In this document: positions 41,977 to 51,574 of the stretch, piece after piece | How positions within the stretch are numbered: the first letter of the stretch is position 1 | Layout: every line of letters starts with the position of its first letter | Source: Methylorubrum aminovorans | Lineage (GTDB): Bacteria > Pseudomonadota > Alphaproteobacteria > Rhizobiales > Beijerinckiaceae | DNA length: 52,437 nt | Direction of reading: 5' to 3' | Assembly (NCBI RefSeq): GCF_022179725.1 | Contig: NZ_BPRC01000031.1 | Location: 1 to 52,437, forward strand | Notes under the pieces: generated by a model | Told to the model about the DNA's origin: nothing | The model's database searches: none | What the model saw: the letters and a program-made list of their open reading frames with translations, nothing else | Made by a program: the position numbers and the translations under genes

Positions 41977-43032
41977 TCAGGCCGCCGCCGCCTCGAACCG
42001 GAGGTGGGCCGCCGCGTCGTTCGGGTCGAGCTGTGGCGCCAGATGCAGGGCGAGATCGCGCGGACCGAGATGGCGCAGGTCTGTGTTGAAGTCGTCCTCA
42101 CGGGGATCCAGGTCCGTCACCAAGATACCCTCGGCCTCGGCGCGGCGGCGCAGGATCGCGGCTCCCCGCTCGCCGGCCTCGTCGGCGTCGCGGGCGATGT
42201 AGAGGTGGCGCAGGCCGGGAGGAAGGATCAGGGCGCCGAGGTGCCCGGCCGAGAGCGCGGCCACATGCGGCACGCCCGGCATCAGGCGGTGGAGCGACAG
42301 CACCGTCTCGACGCCCTCCCCGGCCACCATGAGATCCGTGGCGGTGCCGGGAAAGCGCACGCCGTGGCCGATCAGGGTGCCGAGCACCCGACGCGGCTTG
42401 GGCAAGTCGGCCTTGCCGCGCCCGTCCGCGGCGAGCCAGGTCCGGCCGACCGCCGTGACGGCGCCCGCGAGATCCGTGACGGTGGCGAGCAGGGCCGGGT
42501 GGTACGTGTCCGGGCCCGGGTGCTTGCGCGAGGCCCGATACAGGCAGCGAGGGTGGAAGCGGAGGCTGGGCAGGCCGATGGCGTGCTCAAGGCCACGGCT
42601 GCGCAGGTAGAGTGCCGCCGGTGTGCCGATCACGGGCCGGCCGTAGCGCAGCATGCGCCGGGCCGACTCGGTCGTGTCGCGCGCCTCCGGGAGCGGGCGG
42701 GACCGCTCCGCATCGGGCGGCAGGGGCAGGCTCAGGAACGCCCGCGCCTCGGCCAGGGCCTCGCGCAAGCCGGCGCCGCACTGGAGCCGGATCAGGTCGA
42801 GCAGGTCGCCGTGCTCGCCGGTCGCCGCGTCCTGCCACTTGCCGCGGCGGCCCTTGCCGCTGGTCGGGCCGGTCAGGCGCACATAGAGCGACCCGCCTGC
42901 GGTGTTGAAGGCGTCGCCGACGCACCAGAACCGGCCGGAGCGGTGGCCGTTCGAGAGGTAGCGCCGACAGAACGCCTCGACATCGTCGGCGAGTTGGCGG
43001 GCGATGTCCGCGGCGGGGGGATGGGTCGGCAT
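41977..43032 (-). CDS. TOPRIM-domain primase-like protein
   Basis: The 351-aa protein starts with a DUF7146-like region (DVEAFCRRYLSNGHRSGRFW, YVRLTGPTSGKGRRGKWQDA) and GTPAALYLRSRGLE. A TOPRIM domain follows, with catalytic Glu in VAGEGVETVLSL and the DxD-type motif in YIARDADEAGERGAA. These match plasmid and phage DnaG-like primases. It may prime the complementary strand after transfer. It lies 25 nt after the strawberry-notch helicase gene and is probably co-transcribed with it. Confidence 0.88.
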   Translation of the reverse strand: MPTHPPAADIARQLADDVEAFCRRYLSNGHRSGRFWCVGDAFNTAGGSLYVRLTGPTSGKGRRGKWQDAATGEHGDLLDLIRLQCGAGLREALAEARAFLSLPLPPDAERSRPLPEARDTTESARRMLRYGRPVIGTPAALYLRSRGLEHAIGLPSLRFHPRCLYRASRKHPGPDTYHPALLATVTDLAGAVTAVGRTWLAADGRGKADLPKPRRVLGTLIGHGVRFPGTATDLMVAGEGVETVLSLHRLMPGVPHVAALSAGHLGALILPPGLRHLYIARDADEAGERGAAILRRRAEAEGILVTDLDPREDDFNTDLRHLGPRDLALHLAPQLDPNDAAAHLRFEAAAA

Positions 43033-43056
43033 GGCGGCCTCCGTCGGGTGCGGGCA

Positions 43057-46000
43057 TCAAGCGTGAGCGGAGGTGGCGACGCAACGCAACAGCGCATGCC
43101 GCTCGAACACCGCAGCCAGGATCGGCGCTCCGTGCGCGCCGCTCGGGATGAACAGGCGAGTGCGGTAGGCGATCACCTCGGCAAACAGCCCGAGCGCCTT
43201 GAGCCCGGCCCGCGCGCCCTCGCTCGCGCCGATCACCTCGACCCGGTTCTCGCTCATCACGCGGACGCGCTTGACCTGGAGGCCGCCGGCGAGTTGGAGG
43301 CTGGCACGCCCGCCGAGGACGGCGGCGAAGGCCTCGGCCGGGGCCATGGCGGTGCCGGCCCCGAGGTTCAGCCGCTCCCGGGTGACGGGCAGGTCCTCGG
43401 GCTCGACCACCCGGCCGACGATGCGCTCGCCCGCATCCGTCACGAGGCGGAACACCCGCATGTCGATGCCGGGCAGCCGGTCCCAGATCGGCAGCAGCAG
43501 GCCGGTCACCACGGTCAGGGTGCGCTCCTCGAACTCGGGCAGGGCCGCGAGCTCGGCCATCCACGCGGCCCGGAACGCCTCCTGCGTCACCTCCTCGAAC
43601 CGCGAGCGGTCGAAGGCGTCGCGGTCGAGGATCTGGCGCTGGAGCGGGCGCACCAGCCGCACCCGCGCCACAACGGAGCCGTCCTCGCGGGTCTCGCTCG
43701 CCGCCTTGCCCATCAGCGCCGGCCGGCCGGACTTCGCGTTGACCACGGGCCGGAAGCCGTCGGCGAGGAAGGCGAGCGCGCCGTCGAGGTCGAGCGGCCG
43801 GAACCGGCGCCGCTCGGCGATGGTGAGGAGGTGGGTGCGCGCCCCGCTCTCGGGGTGGGTGTAGGCCACCTCGCGATCCGTGACGACGAAGGATTCCGCC
43901 GTCAGCACCTCGACGCCAACGTCGTAGATCCCGGCCGAGATCGCGCCCTCGATCACCAGGGCCAGCCGCTCCTCGAACGCCGCGAACAGGCGGTTCTGCA
44001 GGGCGATGCGCAGGGCCAGCACCCGGTTGAGGAAGCGGCCGATCGGTGGCAGCTCGTCGAGCAGGCATCCGGCATCGTCGACCAGGGACAGTCCGGTCAT
44101 CGCCTCGAAGGTCTGGCGCGGGCAGCCCTCGATCTCGCCGCGCACGATCGCCCAGTAGAGCTGGCGCAGGGCCGTGGCGGCGTAGGGCCCCTCCAGATTG
44201 TCCTCGGGCCGGAACAGGCCCTGGCCGCCGGTCTGGCGTTGGCCCCGGGTGATCGCCCCGAGGGTGTCGAGGCGTCGCGCGATGGTGGAGAGGAAGCGCT
44301 TCTCGCCCTTCACGTCGGTCGTGACCGGCCGGAACAGCGGCGGCTGGGCCTGGTTCGTGCGGTTGGTGCGGCCGAGCCCCTGCACCGCGGCGTCCGCCTT
44401 CCAGCCGGCCTCCAGCAGGTAGTGGACGCGCAGGCGCCGGTTCTGCGCGCTCCGGTCGGCGTGGTAGCTGCGGCCGGTCCCGCCGGCGTCGGAGAACACG
44501 AGGATCCGCTTCCCGTCATCCTGGAACGCCTGCGTCTCGCTGAGATTGGCACCGGCCGGGCGGTTCTGGAGCACGAGGCGGTCGATGCCGTCCTTGCCCG
44601 TCTGGCGCACGATCCGGCGCGAGCGGCCGGTCACCTCGGCCACCGCCCCCACGCCGAAGTGATGGAGGATCTGATCGAGGGCCGATTGCACGGGCTCGAG
44701 CCCGCACAGGTGCTCGATCAGCCCGTCGCGGGCCTCGACCGCCTCGCGGCACTGGACCGGGCGCCCGTCCTCGTCGGTCACCGGCCGGGATTGCAGGTTG
44801 CCGTCGGCGTCGGTGTAGGGCTCGTAGAGCTGGGTCGGGAAAGCGTGGGCGAGATAGTCGATGACGTACTCGCGCGGGGTCACGTCGACCTGAAGGTCGC
44901 CCCATTCGGACGAGGGGATTCCCGCCAGACGCCGCTCCATCAGCGCCTCGCCGGTCGAGACGATCTGCACGACGGCGGCGTGGCCGGCCTCGATCTGCGC
45001 CGCGATGTCGGCGATCAGGCTCGGGCACTTCATCGCGGTGAGCAGGTGGTTGAAGAAGCGCTGCTTGCTCGACTCGAAGGCCGAGCGGGCCGCCGACTTC
45101 GCCGCCCGGTTCAGCGTCCCCGACGACCCGGTCACGCCCGAGGCCTTGAGCGCGGCGTCGAGATGGGTGTGGATCACCTGGAAGGCATCGGCATAGGCGT
45201 CGTAGATCGCCGTCTGTTCCGGGGTGAGCGTGTGGTCGAGCATCTCGACCTCGACGCCGGCGTAGGAGAGCGAACGGGCGGTGTAGAGGCCGAGCGCCTT
45301 CAGGTCGCGGGCCAGCACCTCCATGGCGGCCAGGCCGCCCTGCTGCATGGCGGAGACGAAGTCGGTGCGGGTCGGGAACGGGAAGGATCCGCCGCCCCAC
45401 AGGCCGAGGCGGTGGGCGTAGGCGAGCTTTTCCACCGTCACCGCCCCGGTGGCCGAGACGTAGAGCACGCGGGCCTCGGGCAGGCGATACTGGAGGCTGA
45501 GCCCGGCACGCCCCTGCTGCGAGGCCTCGACCACGCCGCGATCCCCCGACCCGGCCGCGGCGTTGGCCAGCGCATGGGCCTCATCGAGGGCGATCACGCC
45601 GTCGAAGTCCGGCCCGAGCCAATCGCAGACCTGATCGAGGCGCGAGCCCGCCCCGCTGCGGCTGCCGCCGCGGAGCGTCGCGAAGGTGGTGAACAGGATG
45701 CCCTCGGGCAGCGTCACCGGCTTGCCCGGGGCGAAGCGCGACAGCGGCACGATCTGGAGCGGCTCCTGGCCGAGATGGCGCCAGTCGCGCCGGGCGTCCT
45801 CCAGGAGGGCGTCGGACTTCGACACCCACAGCGCCCGGCGCCGGCCCTGCATCCAGTTGTCGAGGATGATCCCGGCGACCTGGCGGCCCTTGCCCGCGCC
45901 GGTGCCGTCGCCGAGGAAGAAGCCCTGGCGGAAGCGCACCGCTCCTTCCGCCTCCGCGGCGGCGGCCGAGAGGATCGTGCCGGTCTCGTCGACGGTCCAG

Positions 46001-47430
46001 TGGCCCGGCAGGTGGCGGGCGTGCGCGGCACCGGCGTAGATCACGGTCTCGAGCTGGCACTCCGAAAGCAGGCCCTGAGCCACGATCGGCACTGGGAGGC
46101 GCGGGGCATGGCTCGGCCGCGGCAGGCGCACCGAGGCCATGGCGGTCGATTGCACCAGCGGGGTCGGATGGGGGTGGGCGCCCTCGATCCGCAGGGTCTC
46201 CAGCGCGTAGGCCTCGTACAGGGCCGCCTCGGCCACCAGCGTCGCCGGCAGCTCCTCGATGACCGTGTAGGCGATCGGCTCGGCGTCCTCACTCGCCGGG
46301 GCGGGCGTTGGGCCTATAGCAGGCACCGGCCGCGCAGGCGCCTGGCGCCGGGCCAAGCCGGGGATGGCGCTGCGCGGAGCCGGGGCGGAGGCCCGGACCG
46401 ATGCGGGAACCGGAGCGCAACGGGGCCGGAGGCCCGCCAGGACGGCGTCCAGCAGCGACGCCGTGTCGGGGCTGATCCCGAGCGGGGCTGCCGATTCACC
46501 CGCCTCTCCGGTCGGAACCCGGTCGAAGACGCTCAGGCGCACGTCGACCGTCGTGCCGTGCTTGGCATAGGCCCGCCCGGACAGTCCGGCCGAGAACACC
46601 AGCCGCCCGCCGCGCTCGGCCATCGCCGCGAACGCTCCCGCGCTCGCCGGGCGATCCGGCCGGAACCCTTCACCGGTGATCGCGACCAGGCGCCCGCCGG
46701 GGGCGAGCCGCGTCAGCGCCGAGCGCAGGTGATCGGCGGTGGCGTCACGGTAGCGGCCCTCGACCCCCGCGGCGACCGAGAACGGCGGGTTCATCAGCAC
46801 GACGTCCGGGATTACGCCCACATCGAGCCGGTCATGGATCTGCGCCGCGTCGAACCGCGTCACGCCGCCGGCCGGGAACAGCGCGGCGAGCAGGCCGGCG
46901 CGGGTCGCGGCCAGTTCGTTGAGATGCAGGCGCGTGCCGGCGAGCTCGGCATGGATCGCGAGCAGGCCGGTGCCGGCCGACGGCTCCAGCACCCGCTCGC
47001 CCGGGCGCAGCATGGCGGCCAGCGCGGCGACGGCGCCGAGGGCGAGCGGCGTCGAGAATTGCTGGAACGCCTCGCTCTCCTCGGAGCGGCGCGTCTGGGT
47101 CGGGAGCATCGCGGTGATGCGGGCGAGCAGGGCGAGCCGCGCGGCCGGGGTCGTGGCCTTGGCCCGGATCGCCGGCCAGAACCGGCGCAGGAACAGCACC
47201 TGGGCGACCTCGCCGGCCTCGTAGGCGTCCTTCCACAGCCACAGCCCGTCGGCGTCGCTGCCGCCGCAGGCGACTTCCATCGCCGCCCGTAAGGCGGCGG
47301 CATCGAGCGTCCGGCCCTGCGCGAGCCCTTCCGCGAGGCGCGTACCGGCCCGGATCAGACTCTCCGGCGTAGGGGTCGAGGTGAGGGCCGTGCTGTGACG
47401 GAGCTGCTGGGTACGGATCGGGACGTTCAC
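43057..47430 (-). CDS. Strawberry-notch-type helicase fused to a methyltransferase-like domain
   Basis: The 1,457-aa protein joins an N-terminal class I methyltransferase fold, with SAM motif EPSAGTG at 149-155 and NPPF at 214-217 (the N6-adenine type), to a strawberry-notch helicase. The helicase has FFLGDGTGAGKGRQ (Walker A, about 505-515), VIALDEAHALANAAAG (DEAH box) and the C-terminal VFSDAGGTGRSYHADRSAQN, QGLGRTNRTNQAQPP. This fusion is common on large alphaproteobacterial plasmids. Its role is not settled; protection or processing of incoming DNA is plausible. ATG 47430; divergent from mucR. Confidence 0.92.
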   Translation of the reverse strand: MNVPIRTQQLRHSTALTSTPTPESLIRAGTRLAEGLAQGRTLDAAALRAAMEVACGGSDADGLWLWKDAYEAGEVAQVLFLRRFWPAIRAKATTPAARLALLARITAMLPTQTRRSEESEAFQQFSTPLALGAVAALAAMLRPGERVLEPSAGTGLLAIHAELAGTRLHLNELAATRAGLLAALFPAGGVTRFDAAQIHDRLDVGVIPDVVLMNPPFSVAAGVEGRYRDATADHLRSALTRLAPGGRLVAITGEGFRPDRPASAGAFAAMAERGGRLVFSAGLSGRAYAKHGTTVDVRLSVFDRVPTGEAGESAAPLGISPDTASLLDAVLAGLRPRCAPVPASVRASAPAPRSAIPGLARRQAPARPVPAIGPTPAPASEDAEPIAYTVIEELPATLVAEAALYEAYALETLRIEGAHPHPTPLVQSTAMASVRLPRPSHAPRLPVPIVAQGLLSECQLETVIYAGAAHARHLPGHWTVDETGTILSAAAAEAEGAVRFRQGFFLGDGTGAGKGRQVAGIILDNWMQGRRRALWVSKSDALLEDARRDWRHLGQEPLQIVPLSRFAPGKPVTLPEGILFTTFATLRGGSRSGAGSRLDQVCDWLGPDFDGVIALDEAHALANAAAGSGDRGVVEASQQGRAGLSLQYRLPEARVLYVSATGAVTVEKLAYAHRLGLWGGGSFPFPTRTDFVSAMQQGGLAAMEVLARDLKALGLYTARSLSYAGVEVEMLDHTLTPEQTAIYDAYADAFQVIHTHLDAALKASGVTGSSGTLNRAAKSAARSAFESSKQRFFNHLLTAMKCPSLIADIAAQIEAGHAAVVQIVSTGEALMERRLAGIPSSEWGDLQVDVTPREYVIDYLAHAFPTQLYEPYTDADGNLQSRPVTDEDGRPVQCREAVEARDGLIEHLCGLEPVQSALDQILHHFGVGAVAEVTGRSRRIVRQTGKDGIDRLVLQNRPAGANLSETQAFQDDGKRILVFSDAGGTGRSYHADRSAQNRRLRVHYLLEAGWKADAAVQGLGRTNRTNQAQPPLFRPVTTDVKGEKRFLSTIARRLDTLGAITRGQRQTGGQGLFRPEDNLEGPYAATALRQLYWAIVRGEIEGCPRQTFEAMTGLSLVDDAGCLLDELPPIGRFLNRVLALRIALQNRLFAAFEERLALVIEGAISAGIYDVGVEVLTAESFVVTDREVAYTHPESGARTHLLTIAERRRFRPLDLDGALAFLADGFRPVVNAKSGRPALMGKAASETREDGSVVARVRLVRPLQRQILDRDAFDRSRFEEVTQEAFRAAWMAELAALPEFEERTLTVVTGLLLPIWDRLPGIDMRVFRLVTDAGERIVGRVVEPEDLPVTRERLNLGAGTAMAPAEAFAAVLGGRASLQLAGGLQVKRVRVMSENRVEVIGASEGARAGLKALGLFAEVIAYRTRLFIPSGAHGAPILAAVFERHALLRCVATSAHA

Positions 47431-47706
47431 GGGCGGCCTCCTGGCGGATGATCGGCCGACCCGCAGGACTTTCTCTGTCCTCGCGCCGGCTCATCTCCGT
47501 CCGGCCTCCTCTCACTCTCGTGATACGACCCGCTCTACTGGTCTCCACATGAAGACCCATGATAGACACACGATCCCGTCGATCTCCGATCGGGTCTCGT
47601 GTTGACTATCGCAACGGCCACGCTTCAGATGGCCGCCAAATTCCTTGGGAGGAGGACCCGTCGGTTGGAACGGCCGCAGGGTGACCACGACCGCTCGAAC
47701 GTCGGC
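47431..47706. promoter_or_regulatory. Divergent promoter region of the helicase gene and mucR
   Basis: About 276 bp between the two divergent genes. An imperfect inverted repeat, ACACGATCCCG / CGGGTCTCGTGT (47568-47602), is centred in it and could be an operator, for example for the adjacent MucR-type regulator. The 47520-47610 segment is also less GC-rich than its surroundings. Confidence 0.5.
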
Positions 47707-48300
47707 ATGACGGTTCGCATCGTGACATCGTATCTCGCCAACAACAGGCTCGGCCCGCACGAGGTGGGTCCGCTGATCCGGCAGGTCGGCGCAGTCCTGA
47801 CGCAGATCCGACAGGGACCGCAGAGCGGCCTCGTCCTGCACGAGGTCAGTCCGCCGGCCCTACCGGTCGACCTGCCTCCGCAGATGCAAATGCGAGCGCG
47901 GCTCGGCCATGGCCGGAAACGGCCGACGCGGGAGGAGATCCAGGCCTCGATCCAGGAGAAGGAGCTGATCTCCTTCGAGGACGGCAAGTCCTATCGCATG
48001 CTCAAGCGCCACCTGACGAGTTTTGGCCTCACACCCGAGGCCTATCGGGCGAAGTGGGGCCTGCCGGAGGGCTATCCGATGGTCGCGCCGTTCTACACGC
48101 GCAAGCGCGCCCGGCTGGCGAAGCGGACGCGTCTCGGCCACTACGACCGGGAGACGAGAAAGCTCCTGCCGGAGGCTCCGCGCGAGGCACAGGCCAGCCC
48201 CAAGGCCTCGACGAAAAGCCCCGAGCCGCGAGGCTCGGGGGGGAGACGTCAGCAAGACAGGCTGGGCGGCGTGGAGCGCTACACGGCAACGATGGCGTAG
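47707..48300 (+). CDS. MucR/Ros-family transcriptional regulator lacking zinc-ligand Cys
   Basis: The protein is about 197 aa. The N-terminal helical part (MTVRIVTSYLANNRLGPHEV) and the DNA-binding core LISFEDGKSYRMLKRHLTSF, GLTPEAYRAKWGLPEGYPMV and LAKRTRLGHYDRE are clear MucR family. Where Ros has zinc-binding Cys residues (IICLEDG or CLECG) this protein has Ser, so the finger may fold without zinc, as reported for some Mesorhizobium homologues. A basic C-terminal extension of about 55 residues is extra. ATG 47707 is chosen for alignment; the frame is open to 47599. It likely regulates the divergent helicase operon or transfer genes. Confidence 0.85.
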   Translation: MTVRIVTSYLANNRLGPHEVGPLIRQVGAVLTQIRQGPQSGLVLHEVSPPALPVDLPPQMQMRARLGHGRKRPTREEIQASIQEKELISFEDGKSYRMLKRHLTSFGLTPEAYRAKWGLPEGYPMVAPFYTRKRARLAKRTRLGHYDRETRKLLPEAPREAQASPKASTKSPEPRGSGGRRQQDRLGGVERYTATMA

Positions 48301-48602
48301 GCCTCCTTTACCCCGCGCCACCACGCGATCCGTTCGTCGCGGCTGGCGTTCGCGAGGTACTTCAGAAGATCGCCGTGGCAGGCCAGTGGCGCGCACCAGC
48401 ACACGAGATCGCGCCCGCGCAACTCGTCCAGCGCGCGCAGCAGGTGATGCCGGTCGGCCAGCCACAGCCCGTACTTCGCGATGACCTCGGCGCGGTTTCC
48501 ATGCCGGCCGATCACGAACGGGTTGCCCCATTTCGAGCCGCGGCCGATGTAGACGGCCAAGTCGTGGGTGCCGTTACGCTTGTTCAGAACTCGACACATC
48601 AT
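48279..48602 (-). CDS. DUF4326-domain protein
   Basis: The 107-aa protein contains VYIGRGSKWGNPFVIGRHGN and LRGRDLVCWCAPLACHGDLL, the defining blocks of DUF4326, a small phage/plasmid protein family of unknown function with conserved Cys and His that could bind metal. ATG 48602 follows GGAGG. Its end overlaps the 3' end of the convergent mucR gene by 22 nt. Confidence 0.9.
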   Translation of the reverse strand: MMCRVLNKRNGTHDLAVYIGRGSKWGNPFVIGRHGNRAEVIAKYGLWLADRHHLLRALDELRGRDLVCWCAPLACHGDLLKYLANASRDERIAWWRGVKEAYAIVAV

Positions 48603-48787
48603 CCGGCCTCCCGATCGCTGATGCGTCGGGGCGACCGCGGGCGCGGGGCGGGGTCACGCGAGCCCTCGGGCGAGCGGGAACGGCTTGCCCGTTGACCCCG
48701 ACCCCGACGCGGTCATGCAGGACGCTCGCAGCGATCGGGGCCGGGACGGGCACGAGCGCACAACACCCACCCGGCTCGGGCTCTGCC

Positions 48788-50968
48788 TCACTCGGCAGCG
48801 ATGGCGTACCCCGTGTCCGCCGCATCCGCGTCATCTGCGAGGAAGGCCGGCAGAGCCTCGCTCGGTTCTTCCACCGCATCGATCGCGGCGTCGCCCCTGG
48901 CGGCCGGGTCGGCCGGCACGGCCGCCCCCTCGGCGTCGAGGCCGGGGGTGCGCAGCAGCTCGGGCAGCCAGCCGCTGCCGGCCATCAGCCGCTCGGCCTC
49001 GCGCGCCATGTCGCCCTTCTTGAGGCCGTCGAGCAGGCGCGCGGTGTCCTCGCCCTTGGCCTCGCGCACCGCCGCGAGGATCCGGGTCTTGGTGACGCGG
49101 CCGAAGTAGTTGGCCGCCGTCGGCGCCCAGTCGCGGGTCATGTCGAGCCCGACGAGCCGGGCGAGCCGGTCGGCATGCGGCAGCGCCTCGGGGCGCCGGT
49201 CGTAGGGGGTGTGCATCGCGTTGACGCTCAAGCCCGCGCAGAGCGCGAACAGCTCGGTGCGCTCTTCCGGAGCCAGATCGATCAGGAAGTCCCAGATCGC
49301 GGGGTGGTCTTCCGGCAAGCGCTTGGCCCACGCCTCACGCCGCGCGTCGAGGGCGGTCGCCGGCCGGAAACCGTCGAGGCCCTGGACAGAGGGGTCGACC
49401 CGGCTCGACGTGGTCGATACCTCCAGGCAAGTTCCGGTGCGGTAGCCGTTGACGATCACCCGGATCACCATGGCGTGCAGGACCGCGATGAAGGCGGACT
49501 CGGGATCGTCGGCCAAAGCCTCGCGCAGGGCGATGGTGCGGTAGCTGGTCAGCTCGGTCCGGTGCTGCTCCGAGAGCGGCCGGTCGGCCTCCTCCGGTTC
49601 GGCCGTGGGGCTCGACGACGCCGAGCCGCCGCCGATGGTGATGATCGTGCGCATCACGCTTGGCTCCGGCCGGACGGTCCGTCCATCCGTCCCCGCCTCC
49701 GTGGAGCCTGCGCCGATGGACTGCGTCGCGCCCGCCGTCGCGGCCTCCCCCTCCGGGGCTGCGACGGGCTCGTCCTCCGGCCGGACGTAGCCGCGCCTCA
49801 CCGTCGGTCGGCCGTCGTAGTCGAGGGTGACGAAGGCCCCGGCGATCGCGATGTCGGCCGGGTCGTAGATGTTGGAGCGCCGCTCATACTCGGCGATCTC
49901 GGCCTCCAGCGCGGCCAGCCGCTCGGCGACCTCCTCCGGGATGTCGTCGCCGTAGCCGTACTCGTCGTTGAGCGCGTCGTAGCTGGCGACCGCTGCCTCG
50001 AAGGCCGCCTCCTCGGCCTCGCTCAGCTCGGAGCGGGTCCGCAGGGTGCGAAGGCCGTAGGTCCGCCCCGTCATCAGCGACAGCGACACCTCGATCCACT
50101 TCCAGCCCTCGGCCGCCACCTCCTGCCCGACGGCGGCCAGCTTCTCCTCGGCCAGCCGGTCGAGCAGGGCGGCATCCTGGAACCAGCCGTCGCCGCGCTC
50201 GGCGAACAGGTCGCGCAGGACGATGCCGCCGGCAGCCACGTAGGCCTCCTCGCCGACGAAGCGGGCGCGGGCATCACCCACGCTCACCGTGCGCTCGGTC
50301 AGGGCCTGCCGGATCGACCAGTTGCTCACGCCGCCCCGCTTGCACAGGGCCTCCCACACCTTGACCTGGCGCTCGGTATCCTCGGTGACGGAGAACGCCA
50401 TCAGGCATTCCAGCGTCAGCTCCCCGGCCGCATAGGCGTCGAGCAGCACCGGGCTGATCCCGGCCAGCCGCAGGCGCTGGGTCACGATCTTCTCCGACAC
50501 GAAGAAGCGCGCGGCGATTTCGGCGTGGGACATGCCGCCGTCGGCGAGCGCCTTGAACGCCCGGAACTGGTCGAGCGGGTGCAGGGCCTCGCGCATGGCG
50601 TTCTCGGCCATCGAGTCCTCGGTCGCGCTGATCGGGCTGTCGGCCGGACGAACGATGCAAGGCACCTTCGTGCCCTTGGTCATGCGCCGGGTCTTCACGA
50701 GGTGCTCGAGCGCGCGGTAGCGCCGGCCGCCAGCGGGCACCTCGTAGCGGCCGGTCTCCTGGCCCTGCCCGTCGAGGATCGGGCGCACGCTCAGGGACTG
50801 CAGCAGGCCACGCCGGGCAATGTCCTCGGCCAGATCCTCGATGCTCATCCCCTGCGCGATCCTGCGAACGTTCGCCTGGCTCAGGGCCAGCTTGTCGAAC
50901 GGGATCGCGACCGCCTCGGTCAGGGTGATCTTGGCAGCGGTCTTCGTGGTGGCCTTCGCGCTGGTCAT
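48788..50968 (-). CDS. ParB-like nuclease/partition-domain protein
   Basis: The 726-aa protein has an N-terminal ParB/Spo0J-like domain: AIPFDKLALSQANVRRIAQG, DLAEDIARRGLLQSLSVRP, YEVPAGGRRYRALEHLVKTR and TEDSMAENAMREALHPLDQF, then the helix-turn-helix GGMSHAEIAARFFVSEKIVT. The middle and C-terminal parts (including PHADRLARLVGLDMTRDWAP) are long and specific to the plasmid-type ParB proteins found beside strawberry-notch helicases. No ParA gene is in view, so a role in partition is uncertain; transfer or transcription control is possible. ATG 50968 is supported by the N-terminal basic stretch. Confidence 0.9.
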   Translation of the reverse strand: MTSAKATTKTAAKITLTEAVAIPFDKLALSQANVRRIAQGMSIEDLAEDIARRGLLQSLSVRPILDGQGQETGRYEVPAGGRRYRALEHLVKTRRMTKGTKVPCIVRPADSPISATEDSMAENAMREALHPLDQFRAFKALADGGMSHAEIAARFFVSEKIVTQRLRLAGISPVLLDAYAAGELTLECLMAFSVTEDTERQVKVWEALCKRGGVSNWSIRQALTERTVSVGDARARFVGEEAYVAAGGIVLRDLFAERGDGWFQDAALLDRLAEEKLAAVGQEVAAEGWKWIEVSLSLMTGRTYGLRTLRTRSELSEAEEAAFEAAVASYDALNDEYGYGDDIPEEVAERLAALEAEIAEYERRSNIYDPADIAIAGAFVTLDYDGRPTVRRGYVRPEDEPVAAPEGEAATAGATQSIGAGSTEAGTDGRTVRPEPSVMRTIITIGGGSASSSPTAEPEEADRPLSEQHRTELTSYRTIALREALADDPESAFIAVLHAMVIRVIVNGYRTGTCLEVSTTSSRVDPSVQGLDGFRPATALDARREAWAKRLPEDHPAIWDFLIDLAPEERTELFALCAGLSVNAMHTPYDRRPEALPHADRLARLVGLDMTRDWAPTAANYFGRVTKTRILAAVREAKGEDTARLLDGLKKGDMAREAERLMAGSGWLPELLRTPGLDAEGAAVPADPAARGDAAIDAVEEPSEALPAFLADDADAADTGYAIAAE

Positions 50969-51038
50969 GGTCCATCGTCCTTTCGCGAGGGCGGCCGGGC
51001 ATCTCTCTCCCCGACCTCGAAACCCTCACGCAGGCGAA

Positions 51039-51063
51039 GCCCCCCTCCGACTCTGGAAGGGGG
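51039..51063 (-). terminator. GC-rich hairpin after the 51077 gene
   Basis: Arms GCCCCCCTCC-type and GGAAGGGGGC pair with one mismatch around a 6-nt loop. It lies just past the stop of the 51077 gene and before parB. There is no clear T-run, so it may slow rather than stop transcription. Confidence 0.45.
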
Positions 51064-51076
51064 CCGCGGGGCCGGA

Positions 51077-51535
51077 TCAGGCGCAGTCCGCCGCCAAGCT
51101 CAGAGGCGGGACGGTGGCGGCGTCGGCCTGTCCGAGACGATCGATCAGGTTGGCCAGGGTCTGACGGGCCTGGTGGCAGCGCCTCAGGGCCGCCAGCGTC
51201 ATCATCGGCGCGCCGCCCTCGTCGGCGGCCTCCTCGAGCGGCGCCTCCAGACCGGGGCGCCAGTATTCCAGACCGGCCCCGAACTGCCCGACCTGGGCGA
51301 CCCACGACCGATGCCAGGTCAGTCCCTGCGCCCGGCAGAAGGCGTCGAGGCCAGGGGTGTTTCCGAAATTCTGGAGGGCCTCGAAGGTGATGCTGCTGCC
51401 CCTGGACAGGGCGTCGCGGACCCCGATCTCGGCGTCCTCGAAATACGCTCCCGCCGCCTCGATCAGCGCCTCGACCGCCCCCTGCCCCCTCAGGAGCCCC
51501 CCAATGGTCACGGTGGTCATCACGTACTCGGCCAT
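51077..51535 (-). CDS. Hypothetical protein (152 aa) of the ParB operon
   Basis: The soluble acidic protein starts MAEYVMTTVTIGGLLRGQGA and has a helical segment EALIEAAGAYFEDAEIGVRD, then GLDAFCRAQGLTWHRSWVAQ. The end is helical (CHQARQTLANLIDRLGQA). A GGAG site precedes ATG 51535. I do not recognise a family. Same direction and close spacing suggest co-expression with the ParB-like gene. Confidence 0.65.
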   Translation of the reverse strand: MAEYVMTTVTIGGLLRGQGAVEALIEAAGAYFEDAEIGVRDALSRGSSITFEALQNFGNTPGLDAFCRAQGLTWHRSWVAQVGQFGAGLEYWRPGLEAPLEEAADEGGAPMMTLAALRRCHQARQTLANLIDRLGQADAATVPPLSLAADCA

Positions 51536-51574
51536 GGTCCGCTCCTTCGCCGCGGCGATCCCGCACGGGGGAAG

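Noticed and set aside
41707..47292. Very long open frame (1,861 codons) on the plus strand opposite the helicase and primase genes
   Set aside because: It is antisense to well-supported genes and has the Arg/Gly/Ala-rich composition produced by high-GC codon bias; no domain is recognisable.
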